Assembly: GCA_028527945.1 (NCBI GenBank)
Contig: JAQQAK010000187.1
Span: 1-17,063, forward strand
DNA length: 17,063 nucleotides
Source of the DNA: Spirochaetaceae bacterium
GTDB taxonomy: Bacteria; Spirochaetota; Spirochaetia; UBA9216
Reading direction: 5' to 3'
Positions 7,517-15,815 of this stretch are shown one piece after another. The translations under genes and the position numbers were made by a program. The first letter of the stretch is position 1, and each line of letters opens with the position of its first letter. The notes below the pieces were generated by a model, which had not been told where the DNA came from, ran no database searches, and was given only the letters and a program-made list of their open reading frames with translations.

Positions 7517-10395
7517 TATCTTCCCTCCTTAAGGAGTTTGTCTGCTTCAAACGACCACGAACTTCCGGGATAATAATTTTTTAAACGTTTTATCAGTTTT
7601 TTCGCATCATCCCGGCTGCCTGCAAGAACAGCCGCGTCAGCCGCACGGTACAAGGCTCTTGCAGTAGAATCTTTATCTGAAGGATTTATTTCTGCCGCGG
7701 AAAGAAAAGACTGAACTGCATCTTTATACTTGTTCTGCCTATAAAGATTCTCTCCAATATAAAATTGCGCGTCTGCGGCTGCTTCAGGATCTTTATCCTT
7801 ATAAGAAAGAACCTGATTCAACATAGAAAGCGCAGGTTTTACATCTTCACCGCCAATTGAAATATATAGAGCTGAAAGCTCCACCATTGCGCGACGGCCT
7901 TTAGAAGATTCAGATCCGCCTTCAGTTGTTATTACAACATTAAGATCAGCCTCTTTCTCTGATAAACCACTCATAAGAAGCCTGATTTTTTCAGATTCAA
8001 GAGCTGCGTCAGCGGCCTTATCTGTATCTGGATATTCCAGCCTGCATTTTTCATAAAGCTCGAGAGCCTTTGAATAATCTCCTGAATCTTTATAAACAGA
8101 AGCTGTCTTTACAATAGCCGGAGCTCTAAAAACTGAATCACGGTAATTCTTTATTAAACTTTCCCACAATAAAGCAGCACCAAAATATTCTTCACTCTGG
8201 TACTGAGCCATTCCGCCCCAGTATAAGGCCGCATCATACAGGCTGCTCTCAGGATATTTCTGTCTGAATTCTGAGTAAGCAGCTGCCGCGGAAATATAAT
8301 CTTCTGACGAGTAAAAAAGCTCACCACGTCTGAACATTCCTTCTTCAGCAAGCTTTCCGCCCATTTTTTTATAAAGATATTCATAATCGGCAGCAGCTTG
8401 TTCTATATTTCCCATAAGAGCATTTAGAGCAGCCTTTTCAAAAAGAGCATCATCAGCAAGTAATGATTCAGGATTCTTCCGCGGTATTTCAGCAAAAATA
8501 TTAACCGCTTCTGAATAACGTTTTTGCTCAGCAAGACTTTTGGCATACATAAAGTTACCACGCTCTTCATCATCAGATAACATTGTGTACTTTACAAAAT
8601 ATGAAGAGGATTTTTCATAGTCACCATTAATATATTCACACCATCCTGCGAGATAAGCAGCCTCAGCAGCTGACTCTGATGAAGGGAAATCATTTATCAA
8701 CTCATCAAAATCTGACGCGGCATCTTGATAATCGGCAGCACGGTACAAGGCCCAGCCTTTATAAAAAAGCGCGTAGGGATAGATTTCTGTCAATCCAGCC
8801 TCTTCTGTATTTACAAGAGTAATAGAAGACAATTCTGTAACAGCACGGCTATAGTCAGACACCGCAATAGCAGATAAACCAGTTATATATGAACAAAGAA
8901 GATAAACATCCTGCTCTTCTCCCATAGAATCAAGAATCCATTTAAAATCAACAGAATCTGTAAGGATCTTATTATAGTTTTTCATAAGGAAATTAAGCCT
9001 TAATAAATCAAGTCGCGCGTCAACATCATTAGGCTGATAACCAAGATACAATAATAATTTATCAGCTGCTTTTTGATACCGTCCAAGCTTCTTAAGCAGA
9101 GTGGACTCTAACCTTAGCAAGGCTATTGTTCGTTCTCCGCCTTCATCACTATTATAAGCCTGCTTGGAATATTCCAGCGCCTCCTCATATTTTGACTGCT
9201 GGTAACAAATATATGATTTAAGATAAGCGGCATCAGTTCTTATTGGAGAATCTTCAAATTCAGCAAAATAAATATTCAGTTTTGAATCAGCAGCAGCATA
9301 ATTACCACTTTTTGTATACAATTCTGCCAAGCGCACCAATATTTTCGCCTTCATATCTGTAGAATTTGCGAGAAACACTTCAAGTATTTCTTCAGCTCGA
9401 TATAGACGATCATTTCGCTCGAGAATTTTTGAATAATAAAGAGGAACAATAGCGCTCATATCCTGAGGAGCCATTGCATCCCAAACTGCCAGAAGATATC
9501 TTTCGGCAGTGTCATAATCATCTGCAAGATAGGAAGCTACACCGATTCTCATTCTGAAGTCAGCAAGAATTTCTGGATTAGACTTTAGTTTCTTTTCAGC
9601 TTCAAGAAGAAGTGCCGGAAGTTCTGAATCCCGGCCAGTCTTATGATAAATAGAAAAAAGACGTTGCCATGCAGGGCCAGACACAGAACTATCAGAATCT
9701 TTAAGTTCTGAATAAATTTCAGAGGCTTTATCAAGATTATCGATTTTATAAAATGCTTCAGCCTCATACAGTTTAACACGCTCTGAATATTCAGGAGCCA
9801 AACTGTCTTCATCAACTTCTTCCGAGTAGGTTACAATATCGTTATACTTTTCCTGTTTCAGATAAGACGACATTAGAAGAGCCGGAAGATAGCCATTATC
9901 AGCATAGTCAGATCTTTTAGAGAGTATTTCCAAAGAAAAAATTACATCATCTATGCGTCCCAATTGTTTAAAACACATTGCCCTGTAAAGATACGCTTCA
10001 GAAATAAGAGGTTCTGCGGCAGAAGAGATGTATTCATCAAAATAATCTGCAGCCATTGAATAATTTTTTAATTCCAAACTTGTACGGCCCTGCCAGAAAG
10101 GAACAATTTCAATATAGTCTGTATTCTTATAATTATTACGTACCAGATTAAAACGTTCCAGAGCATCTTCATACCGTTCAAGTTGATAAAGACATACAGC
10201 GCTTTTAAATTCCGCGTTTGGAATATTGGTTGAAATCCGATTCTCGGAGATAAACCTTGTATACAAATCAAGCGCCGCAGCATAATTGCCGCTTTGATAA
10301 CGGCCTTCAGCTTCTCGAAAAAGCTCTCTTTCAGCTCCGAAAGCCAGAGCTGAAAAAACAAAAAACAAAACAAGTAAAAAAGCTGTTCTTTTCAT
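7516..10395 (-). CDS. Exported tetratricopeptide-repeat protein (959 residues)
   Basis: It starts with a signal peptide (MKRTAFLLVLFFVFSALAFG, cleavage near residue 20-21), so it is probably periplasmic. The rest is almost entirely TPR-like helical pairs, with at least a dozen units of the A/G-x-Y-x-x-A pattern. Examples are GNYAAALDLY near the N-terminus, KYEEALEYSKQAY in the middle, GDYEKSSSYFVKY, GDYSKALELYEKC and KYKDAVQSFLSAA towards the C-terminus. Several units resemble the YbgF/CpoB, BamD or outer-membrane-lipoprotein type, with spacers such as LINDFPSS and KYPESS. No lipobox Cys follows the signal, so it is likely soluble or barrel-bound. TPR arrays bind protein partners; here the coupled barrel-like protein and the TonB system are candidates by position. 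It is far larger than CpoB (about 260 residues). The function is unknown. Confidence 0.8.
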   Translation of the reverse strand: MKRTAFLLVLFFVFSALAFGAERELFREAEGRYQSGNYAAALDLYTRFISENRISTNIPNAEFKSAVCLYQLERYEDALERFNLVRNNYKNTDYIEIVPFWQGRTSLELKNYSMAADYFDEYISSAAEPLISEAYLYRAMCFKQLGRIDDVIFSLEILSKRSDYADNGYLPALLMSSYLKQEKYNDIVTYSEEVDEDSLAPEYSERVKLYEAEAFYKIDNLDKASEIYSELKDSDSSVSGPAWQRLFSIYHKTGRDSELPALLLEAEKKLKSNPEILADFRMRIGVASYLADDYDTAERYLLAVWDAMAPQDMSAIVPLYYSKILERNDRLYRAEEILEVFLANSTDMKAKILVRLAELYTKSGNYAAADSKLNIYFAEFEDSPIRTDAAYLKSYICYQQSKYEEALEYSKQAYNSDEGGERTIALLRLESTLLKKLGRYQKAADKLLLYLGYQPNDVDARLDLLRLNFLMKNYNKILTDSVDFKWILDSMGEEQDVYLLCSYITGLSAIAVSDYSRAVTELSSITLVNTEEAGLTEIYPYALFYKGWALYRAADYQDAASDFDELINDFPSSESAAEAAYLAGWCEYINGDYEKSSSYFVKYTMLSDDEERGNFMYAKSLAEQKRYSEAVNIFAEIPRKNPESLLADDALFEKAALNALMGNIEQAAADYEYLYKKMGGKLAEEGMFRRGELFYSSEDYISAAAAYSEFRQKYPESSLYDAALYWGGMAQYQSEEYFGAALLWESLIKNYRDSVFRAPAIVKTASVYKDSGDYSKALELYEKCRLEYPDTDKAADAALESEKIRLLMSGLSEKEADLNVVITTEGGSESSKGRRAMVELSALYISIGGEDVKPALSMLNQVLSYKDKDPEAAADAQFYIGENLYRQNKYKDAVQSFLSAAEINPSDKDSTARALYRAADAAVLAGSRDDAKKLIKRLKNYYPGSSWSFEADKLLKEGR

Positions 10396-10406
10396 ATCTG
10401 TTGAAA

Positions 10407-10435
10407 AGAATATACCGGTAAACTTTATTTTTCAA
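10407..10435 (-). promoter_or_regulatory. Probable promoter for the TPR-barrel unit
   Basis: On the minus strand TTGAAA (10430-10435) and TATTCT (10407-10412) are separated by 17 nt, a good fit to a sigma-70-type promoter. Transcription would start only about 5-10 nt before the ATG at 10395. The mRNA would be almost leaderless, consistent with the lack of a clear Shine-Dalgarno there. Confidence 0.45.
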
Positions 10436-10479
10436 TATCGAACAAGTTCATGTAAAAATAGGAATTTATACGAAAAAAA

Positions 10480-11766
10480 TCATCGTCTTAGTAAACTTTC
10501 AAGATCTATCGAACGTTTATGCGTAACCTCTGGCAAATGTATACCACTGACAGTTTTTATTCTTACAAGATGGATATGAGCATTAGGATATCTTTTTATT
10601 AGTGATTCAGAATCAGATTCAAAATTTCTTTCAAAGATAAGATCTTTAAAATCTTTATTTTCGTCTATCAGAGGAAGAAGCACTACTACATGAATATGCT
10701 GCTGTAAAATAGGTTCTGTACCCCAAGGAACATTAACAGAGGCAATATAAATATTTTCAGGCTCCATAATTGCAAGATAATACATAACAAGCTTCAAGTC
10801 TTTTATAGGAAAACCCACATCAGGCGTATACTTTGACCATGGAACATCATCTACATCAGCAGATTTATACCCTCTAACGTCACCGTAAGAGGCATCTTCA
10901 ATTGAAACAGCAATATTCCGGCTCCAGTCAAGGCCAAAATAAGGGTCACGCTCTTCTTCATTATGACGGCTCCAGCGGTTTCCCCTTTCATCCAAATGCT
11001 TTTCTTTAAGATCTTTAATGGACATATATTTTCCGGTTTCTGCCAAAAAGATACCATCAGCAACCCATTTGACAAAACCGGAACAATTGAGCCCCCCCTC
11101 ACCTTCCGGCTGCGGAGCAAGAGTTTCTATATATACATAACTTCCATCAAAATCTATTGCTCCATCATCAGCATCTTTAAGATCAGGTAAATAATACCTT
11201 ATCTGCTGAAGCATATCTTTTTTACCGGCAAAAAGAGACTGCTTAACATTGCCTAACACAAGATCCCAATTGACTATATTAATAGTAGAATTAATAATTT
11301 CAGAAAATGGTTCTATAAGAATATCAGCAAAACTGAAAGGAAGATTTATTTTGGAATACACTTTCTTTCCATATAAATATATTTCCATTACAGCTCTTTC
11401 ATCCATTGGAAATAATCTTACATAACAACCAGGATTATCTTTTAGAAAAACTTTGACTTGAACAAATTTACCATCAGTCAGATTTCTTTTTATTATATAA
11501 GAACCTTCTCCGCAAACAGGAAAGTCTCCATCTACTTCATTCAAAAATAGTAAATAAAAAAATCCGTCCTGTTTTTGAACTTCAAACCGAACCCTTTTAC
11601 CATCTGTATACTGATCAATAATTCGTTCATGCATTGAAAGAACATCTCCGGTAGGAGCTGTTATCATTTCACGTAGAGATACTCTTGCCTCACTATTTTC
11701 AGAAAAGGAAAATAATGGGAATGAAGATATTATCATAATTTGAAAAAAAAATATTAAACGCTTCAC
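10480..11766 (-). CDS. Exported protein with NlpC/P60-like Cys motif, putative cysteine peptidase or amidase
   Basis: The 428-residue protein begins at a GTG (11764-11766) and has a signal peptide (KRLIFFFQIMIISSFPLFSFS, cleavage near residue 22). Residues about 30-150 form a beta-rich N-terminal part of unknown family. Cys228 in GGLNCSGFVKWVADG closely resembles the DCSGFV nucleophile motif of NlpC/P60 peptidoglycan peptidases. The later HIHVVVLLP (His357/His359) resembles the catalytic HVGIYLG strand, and NAHIHLVRI (His397/His399) is another candidate. Such enzymes cut peptide bonds in cell-wall stems, and a periplasmic location would fit. The spacing between Cys and His (about 130 residues) is longer than usual, so a divergent or different papain-like fold is possible. 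It follows the short MerR gene by 48 nt without a clear ribosome binding site. The family assignment is inference from motifs only. Confidence 0.55.
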   Translation of the reverse strand: MKRLIFFFQIMIISSFPLFSFSENSEARVSLREMITAPTGDVLSMHERIIDQYTDGKRVRFEVQKQDGFFYLLFLNEVDGDFPVCGEGSYIIKRNLTDGKFVQVKVFLKDNPGCYVRLFPMDERAVMEIYLYGKKVYSKINLPFSFADILIEPFSEIINSTINIVNWDLVLGNVKQSLFAGKKDMLQQIRYYLPDLKDADDGAIDFDGSYVYIETLAPQPEGEGGLNCSGFVKWVADGIFLAETGKYMSIKDLKEKHLDERGNRWSRHNEEERDPYFGLDWSRNIAVSIEDASYGDVRGYKSADVDDVPWSKYTPDVGFPIKDLKLVMYYLAIMEPENIYIASVNVPWGTEPILQQHIHVVVLLPLIDENKDFKDLIFERNFESDSESLIKRYPNAHIHLVRIKTVSGIHLPEVTHKRSIDLESLLRR

Positions 11767-11814
11767 AGAATTATTATCGTCATTAATTGCTTCTTCACAA
11801 GAAAGGCTTCAAAC

Positions 11815-12135
11815 TTATTTATGTTTCATTTCTTCAATTTTAATTGATAATGAAACAAGCGTATCTCTAAGAGCATGTACAGCAGCCTGAACATCTACAG
11901 AATCCTGAGACAATTCCTTCCAAATACGCTGTTTGGCACCTTCTATTGTATATTTTTCATCATAAAGGAGATGTTTTATTCTGAATAAGGTATTTATATC
12001 ATTTCTGGAATAAAGTCTTTTTCCTGTACGATCTTTTCTTGGCGATACAAGTTCGAACTCCTGTTCCCAATAGCGTAAAACGTGTGGTTTTACATCTAAA
12101 AGGCGGCAGATTTCACTAATACCAAGATATTCCAT
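11815..12135 (-). CDS. MerR-family HTH transcriptional regulator, short form
   Basis: The 106-residue protein consists mainly of a MerR winged HTH domain: LGISEICRLLDVKPHVLRYW (residues 4-23, recognition helix and the RYW motif), EQEFELVSPRKDRTGKRLYS (wing) and RNDINTLFRIKHLLYDEKYT (helices 3-4), with the AKQRIW helix after it. The C-terminal 30 residues are helical (TLVSLSIKIEEMKHK) and probably form the dimer coiled coil. There is no effector-binding domain and no metal-binding Cys cluster, so it resembles stand-alone HTH-only MerR-like proteins whose ligand, if any, is unknown. It starts 8 bases after the der stop and is probably co-transcribed with ptsI-der. The target is not visible. Confidence 0.85.
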   Translation of the reverse strand: MEYLGISEICRLLDVKPHVLRYWEQEFELVSPRKDRTGKRLYSRNDINTLFRIKHLLYDEKYTIEGAKQRIWKELSQDSVDVQAAVHALRDTLVSLSIKIEEMKHK

Positions 12136-12143
12136 AGCATTCT

Positions 12144-13481
12144 CTAATTTCCTCTTAATTCCATATTTATAGGTATTGAAGGAAAACCAAAGTCGGTTCT
12201 GATCATACGTAAAATGTAGCGCAAATACGATTCAGGAAAACTCTTTTTATTGTTCACAAATATAAGAAATTTAACAGGTTCCGCACTGACTTGAGTCATA
12301 TACTTGATTTTGAAACGGCCTTTTTTGCCGCGGGGCGGTTCATTTTCCTCTACCCAATCTTTTAAATGGCTGTTGAGGGTTGAGGTCTCTACCCTTTTTC
12401 CGAGTTGATGATGCACTTTTATTACAGTATCGAGTAATTCTCCTATACCTTCGTTTTTCATTGCGGAAAGAGGTACAATTGGAGCAAAAGATAAAATAGG
12501 AAAAAGAAATCTTACTCTGTCAGAAACAGCTTCAAAAGCGTTTGGAACTTTTTCCTGTAAATCCCACTTATTAAGAACAATGATAACGCCCTTACCTTTT
12601 CTTACAATGAGGTTAGCAATTTTTTTATCCTGATCAGAGAGTCCTTCAATAGAATCGATCATAAGCAATACTACATCTGAGTCATCTATACTTTTTATAG
12701 CTCTATTTACAGAATAGTATTCAACATTTTCATTAACTTTATTTTTACGCCTGATTCCAGCGGTATCAAGAACTTTAAAAGTTTTCTTTTTGTAACTAAA
12801 ATATCCCTCAACAATATCACGAGTTGTACCAGGAATGTCTGATACTATAGAAGATTTTGACTTTGTAAGTTGATTTGTTAAAGTAGACTTGCCTGTATTT
12901 GGTTTTCCAAGAATTGCAAGATTTATATCTGAAGAAGTATCATCAGCTTCTTCGGAACCTTCAAAATCTTTAAGCCGGTCATAAACCGCGTCAAGTAATT
13001 CACTATAACCGTAGCCATGACTGGCTGAAACTGGATAAACCTTGTCAAATCCAAGGGAATAATAATTCCAAATCTGATCCTCTTTTTCAGGCCCATCTAC
13101 TTTATTAACCGCAAGTATGAGTTTTTCTGAAAAAGGACGCATCTTTTCAATAAAGAGTTCATCTTCAGGAGTGGTTTCTTTTAAATCAAGCATGAGAATT
13201 ACAAGATCTGCCTGTTTTACAATTTCAAGACTTCTGGCAACTACCAGATCATCGAGAGCTTCCTGATCAAGCTTGTAGCCACCAGTATCAATAAATTTTA
13301 TTTCTTTGCCATTTATTTCTGTAACGCCCTCTACAGGATCTCTAGTAACTCCAGGAGTAGGATCTGTAATAGCTTTACGAGACTTTATTATTCTATTAAA
13401 AAGCGTTGACTTACCGACATTAGGCCGTCCGGCTATTGCAACAACAGGCCTATTCCCGCCTGAGATATTCAAATCGTTCAT
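12144..13481 (-). CDS. der: Ribosome-assembly GTPase Der (EngA)
   Basis: Der is the only GTPase family with two consecutive G domains. Domain 1 has GRPNVGKST (P-loop), a DTGG switch II and NKVD. Domain 2 has GKPNTGKST, DTAG and NKWD. A C-terminal KH-like domain ends the protein (about residues 345-445) with PPRGKKGRFKIKYMTQV, typical of Der. It acts in late maturation of the 50S ribosomal subunit in the cytoplasm. I chose the ATG at 13481 (445 residues), which follows GAGG by 8 nt. An upstream in-frame TTG at 13499 would add six residues but has no better ribosome binding site. Either start lies inside the 3' end of ptsI, overlapping it by 32 or 50 bases, so translation is probably coupled. 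Der is essential in most bacteria. Confidence 0.95.
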   Translation of the reverse strand: MNDLNISGGNRPVVAIAGRPNVGKSTLFNRIIKSRKAITDPTPGVTRDPVEGVTEINGKEIKFIDTGGYKLDQEALDDLVVARSLEIVKQADLVILMLDLKETTPEDELFIEKMRPFSEKLILAVNKVDGPEKEDQIWNYYSLGFDKVYPVSASHGYGYSELLDAVYDRLKDFEGSEEADDTSSDINLAILGKPNTGKSTLTNQLTKSKSSIVSDIPGTTRDIVEGYFSYKKKTFKVLDTAGIRRKNKVNENVEYYSVNRAIKSIDDSDVVLLMIDSIEGLSDQDKKIANLIVRKGKGVIIVLNKWDLQEKVPNAFEAVSDRVRFLFPILSFAPIVPLSAMKNEGIGELLDTVIKVHHQLGKRVETSTLNSHLKDWVEENEPPRGKKGRFKIKYMTQVSAEPVKFLIFVNNKKSFPESYLRYILRMIRTDFGFPSIPINMELRGN

Positions 13482-15195
13482 CCATCCATCCTCGTACAAA
13501 ACGGTCTATCTCACGGTAAGATTTCATATCAAAAATTGTACCTACAAGCTCTTCCGCTTCAATCATTGAGACAGATCTAATAATGTTTTTTATTTCAGGT
13601 ATGCTTAAAGAACTCATACTGAAAATATCCAATCCCAACCCGAGAAGAATAACCGCCGCGTATGGGTCACCAGCCATTTCACCACACATGGAAACAGGAA
13701 TACTCTGTGAATGTGCTCCTTCAATTACCATTTTTAAAAGGCGTAAAACCCCGGGATGAAAGGGTTCATATAGATATGCAACTTTTTCGTTACCTCTGTC
13801 AACAGCAATAGTATATTGAATAAGATCATTGGTTCCAATTGAGAAGAATTTTACCTTTCTGGCAAGGATATCGGCTGTCATTGCGGCAGAAGGGACTTCT
13901 ATCATTATTCCAAGTGGAATATTATGATCGTATTCTACACCCTTATTATCAAAATCACGTTTAACCTGATTATAAAGAGCAAGTACATCATCAAGCTCTT
14001 CTACTCCGGATATCATTGGAAACATAATTTTTAGCTGACCATGAACAGAAGCTCTAAGCAAAGCCCGTAACTGAGTTTCAAAAATTTCTCTGTTACCCAT
14101 GCAAAAACGGATTGAGCGCCAGCCTAGGATAGGATTTGGCTCTTCTGTAAAATTAGTCCCCGGAAGCATTTTGTCTCCGCCGAGATCTATTGTCCTTATT
14201 GTTACAGAATGGTTCTCCATAGATGATAGAACCTTACTATATGCCTGATACTGCTCTTCTTCTGAAGCAAACTTACCCGGCTGCATAAAGAAAAACTCAG
14301 AACGGTAAAGCCCTATTCCATCAGCGCCATGCGATAGGGCTGATTCTGTTTCTTCGGGAATTTCTATATTGGCCATCAAAAAGATTTTTTTACCGTCTTT
14401 TGTTTCTGCCGGAATTGTCTTTAAATCTAAGAGTTCTACTTCTTTTTTCTGCCATTCAAATAGTTTGTTCCGGTAAAGCTCTAACGCTGCCTCATCCGGT
14501 TGTATTATTATAGTACCAGTTGTTCCATCAACTATTATTTTATCGCCATTACGGACTTCTGCGGTTATATTGCCTAAACCAAGAACCGCAGGAATCTCAA
14601 ATGCTCGGGCAAGAATTGCCGCATGAGAAGTCTTTCCTCCGGCATCTGTAGCAATTCCCTTAACCATACGTTTATCCATGGCAAGAGTATCTGAAGGAAG
14701 CAGTTCGTGAGCGACAAGTATAACTTCTTCTTTAATATCAGATAAATCAATTCTATTTTTATATAAAAGATTTGCAAGCAAACGTTTAGCTACATCTCGA
14801 ATGTCAAAAGCACGCTCTCGTAAATATTCATCTTGAGAAGCAGAAAGGATTTCAATATATTCCTGAATAGTCTTATTCAAGGCCCATTCAGCATTTGAAT
14901 ATTCTTTCTTTATTATTGTTTTTATTCTTTTGAGAAGTTCGGGATCTTCTAACATCAGAATATGGGCTTCAAGAAAGCCTGATTCACTGATCCCCTTATC
15001 TCCTCCCATGCTTTCTTTTAATTTATAGAGCTCTTTTTTAGTTTTCTTTATAGCTTTATTTAATCTTTCAATCTCTTTATCAATTTCGGACTCACATATT
15101 TTATATTCAGGAACCTTTAAATATTCGTCGAGATAAAAAAACACTCGTCCTATAGCGATTCCCTGAGAGGCTGAAATACCTTTTAATATCTTCAT
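13450..15195 (-). CDS. ptsI: Phosphoenolpyruvate-protein phosphotransferase (PTS enzyme I)
   Basis: This is full length at 581 residues (E. coli 575). The N-terminal part (about 1-140) contains the helical HPr-binding subdomain. The swivelling phosphohistidine domain carries TDAGGKTSHAAILARA with the active His191. The C-terminal PEP-binding barrel has GIGLYRSEFFFM, an RTIDLGGDK strand, MFPMISG, and SMCGEMAGDP with the conserved catalytic Cys. It transfers phosphate from PEP to HPr in the cytoplasm. No ptsH, EIIA or sugar permease gene lies within the window, so its partners are elsewhere; a regulatory rather than transport role is possible in spirochaetes. The start lacks a clear Shine-Dalgarno (GTGAGTA before ATG), and a TATAGT (15205-15210) is only 9 nt upstream. 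The 3' end overlaps der. Confidence 0.95.
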   Translation of the reverse strand: MKILKGISASQGIAIGRVFFYLDEYLKVPEYKICESEIDKEIERLNKAIKKTKKELYKLKESMGGDKGISESGFLEAHILMLEDPELLKRIKTIIKKEYSNAEWALNKTIQEYIEILSASQDEYLRERAFDIRDVAKRLLANLLYKNRIDLSDIKEEVILVAHELLPSDTLAMDKRMVKGIATDAGGKTSHAAILARAFEIPAVLGLGNITAEVRNGDKIIVDGTTGTIIIQPDEAALELYRNKLFEWQKKEVELLDLKTIPAETKDGKKIFLMANIEIPEETESALSHGADGIGLYRSEFFFMQPGKFASEEEQYQAYSKVLSSMENHSVTIRTIDLGGDKMLPGTNFTEEPNPILGWRSIRFCMGNREIFETQLRALLRASVHGQLKIMFPMISGVEELDDVLALYNQVKRDFDNKGVEYDHNIPLGIMIEVPSAAMTADILARKVKFFSIGTNDLIQYTIAVDRGNEKVAYLYEPFHPGVLRLLKMVIEGAHSQSIPVSMCGEMAGDPYAAVILLGLGLDIFSMSSLSIPEIKNIIRSVSMIEAEELVGTIFDMKSYREIDRFVRGWMDERFEYLRRE

Positions 15196-15315
15196 TACTC
15201 ACATACTATAAAACATTTATCTTAAAAACGCTACTCCTTTTATTTTGGGGCTGCAGTTTTAAATTTAACGATCTCGGCGCAGAGTATTAAGGCATAAAAC
15301 CTTCCTGGTGAATAT
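15196..15315. other. Intergenic gap between GNAT and ptsI
   Basis: This 120-nt gap holds no open reading frame. It has a GC-rich patch (ctcggcgcagag, 15273-15284) in an AT-rich setting, and a TATAGT (15205-15210, minus) just before ptsI. No convincing terminator or riboswitch fold was found by eye. Confidence 0.4.
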
Positions 15316-15732
15316 TCATTTAGTGAATTTTGACATCGCTTTGGATGTCGTAAACATGGCCATTCCAGTAGTCATAAGACCAAAACCAAGTTTCTGATAA
15401 AATCCTTCCATACCCGGTGTAGCATAAAGGATTAGATTACAATCATGGAGCGCCTCTCTAATTTTGTTAATTATTAATTTGCCAACTCCTGTACCTTGTG
15501 TTTCTGGTAAAACTGCAACATCATAGATTGCTCCTTGATATGTTCCGTCAGAAATTGCCCGGCCAAATCCTACTAATTTATTATTATCATAAACAAAGAC
15601 AACGGCATGACTGGCTTCAAACGCCTTTTGGTGAGTTTCTGGATTATGATATGCCATATCAACTATTTTAAGAATATTTACAACTTCATTCCAATCAATA
15701 TTATTACAATCAGTTTTTATTTCTAAACTCAT
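15316..15732 (-). CDS. GNAT-family N-acetyltransferase
   Basis: The 138-residue single-domain protein matches the GNAT fold. A helical N-terminus leads to strands AVVFVYDNNKLVGFGRA and YQGAIYDVAVLPETQGTGVG. The latter contains motif A, Q-x-x-G-x-G (QGTGVGK, about residues 79-85), which binds the acetyl-CoA pyrophosphate. Helix KLIINKIREAL and the C-terminal FYQKLGFG signature follow. The acceptor substrate is unknown. AGGAG lies 6 nt before the ATG, a good ribosome binding site. It is 81 nt downstream of the truncated creatininase gene and may share its transcript. Confidence 0.9.
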   Translation of the reverse strand: MSLEIKTDCNNIDWNEVVNILKIVDMAYHNPETHQKAFEASHAVVFVYDNNKLVGFGRAISDGTYQGAIYDVAVLPETQGTGVGKLIINKIREALHDCNLILYATPGMEGFYQKLGFGLMTTGMAMFTTSKAMSKFTK

Positions 15733-15787
15733 ATAAACTCCTCATTAAAAATAAATCGAACAATGCTTTAAGAACCTAACTCCATTG

Positions 15788-15815
15788 CCAAAGACAATAT
15801 TTGGTAATTTTTTTT
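15788..15815 (+). terminator. Weak terminator-like hairpin in the plus direction
   Basis: CCAAA (15788-15792) and TTTGG (15800-15804) form a 5-bp stem with a 7-nt loop, followed shortly by eight T (15808-15815). The polarity is plus, although all nearby genes are minus. It would act only on antisense transcripts, or it could be chance in an AT-rich gap. Confidence 0.2.

Noticed and set aside
13482..13499. TTG at 13499 as the start of Der
   Set aside because: The ATG at 13481 has GAGG at suitable spacing and gives the usual short Der N-terminus; the TTG adds six residues with no better ribosome binding site.
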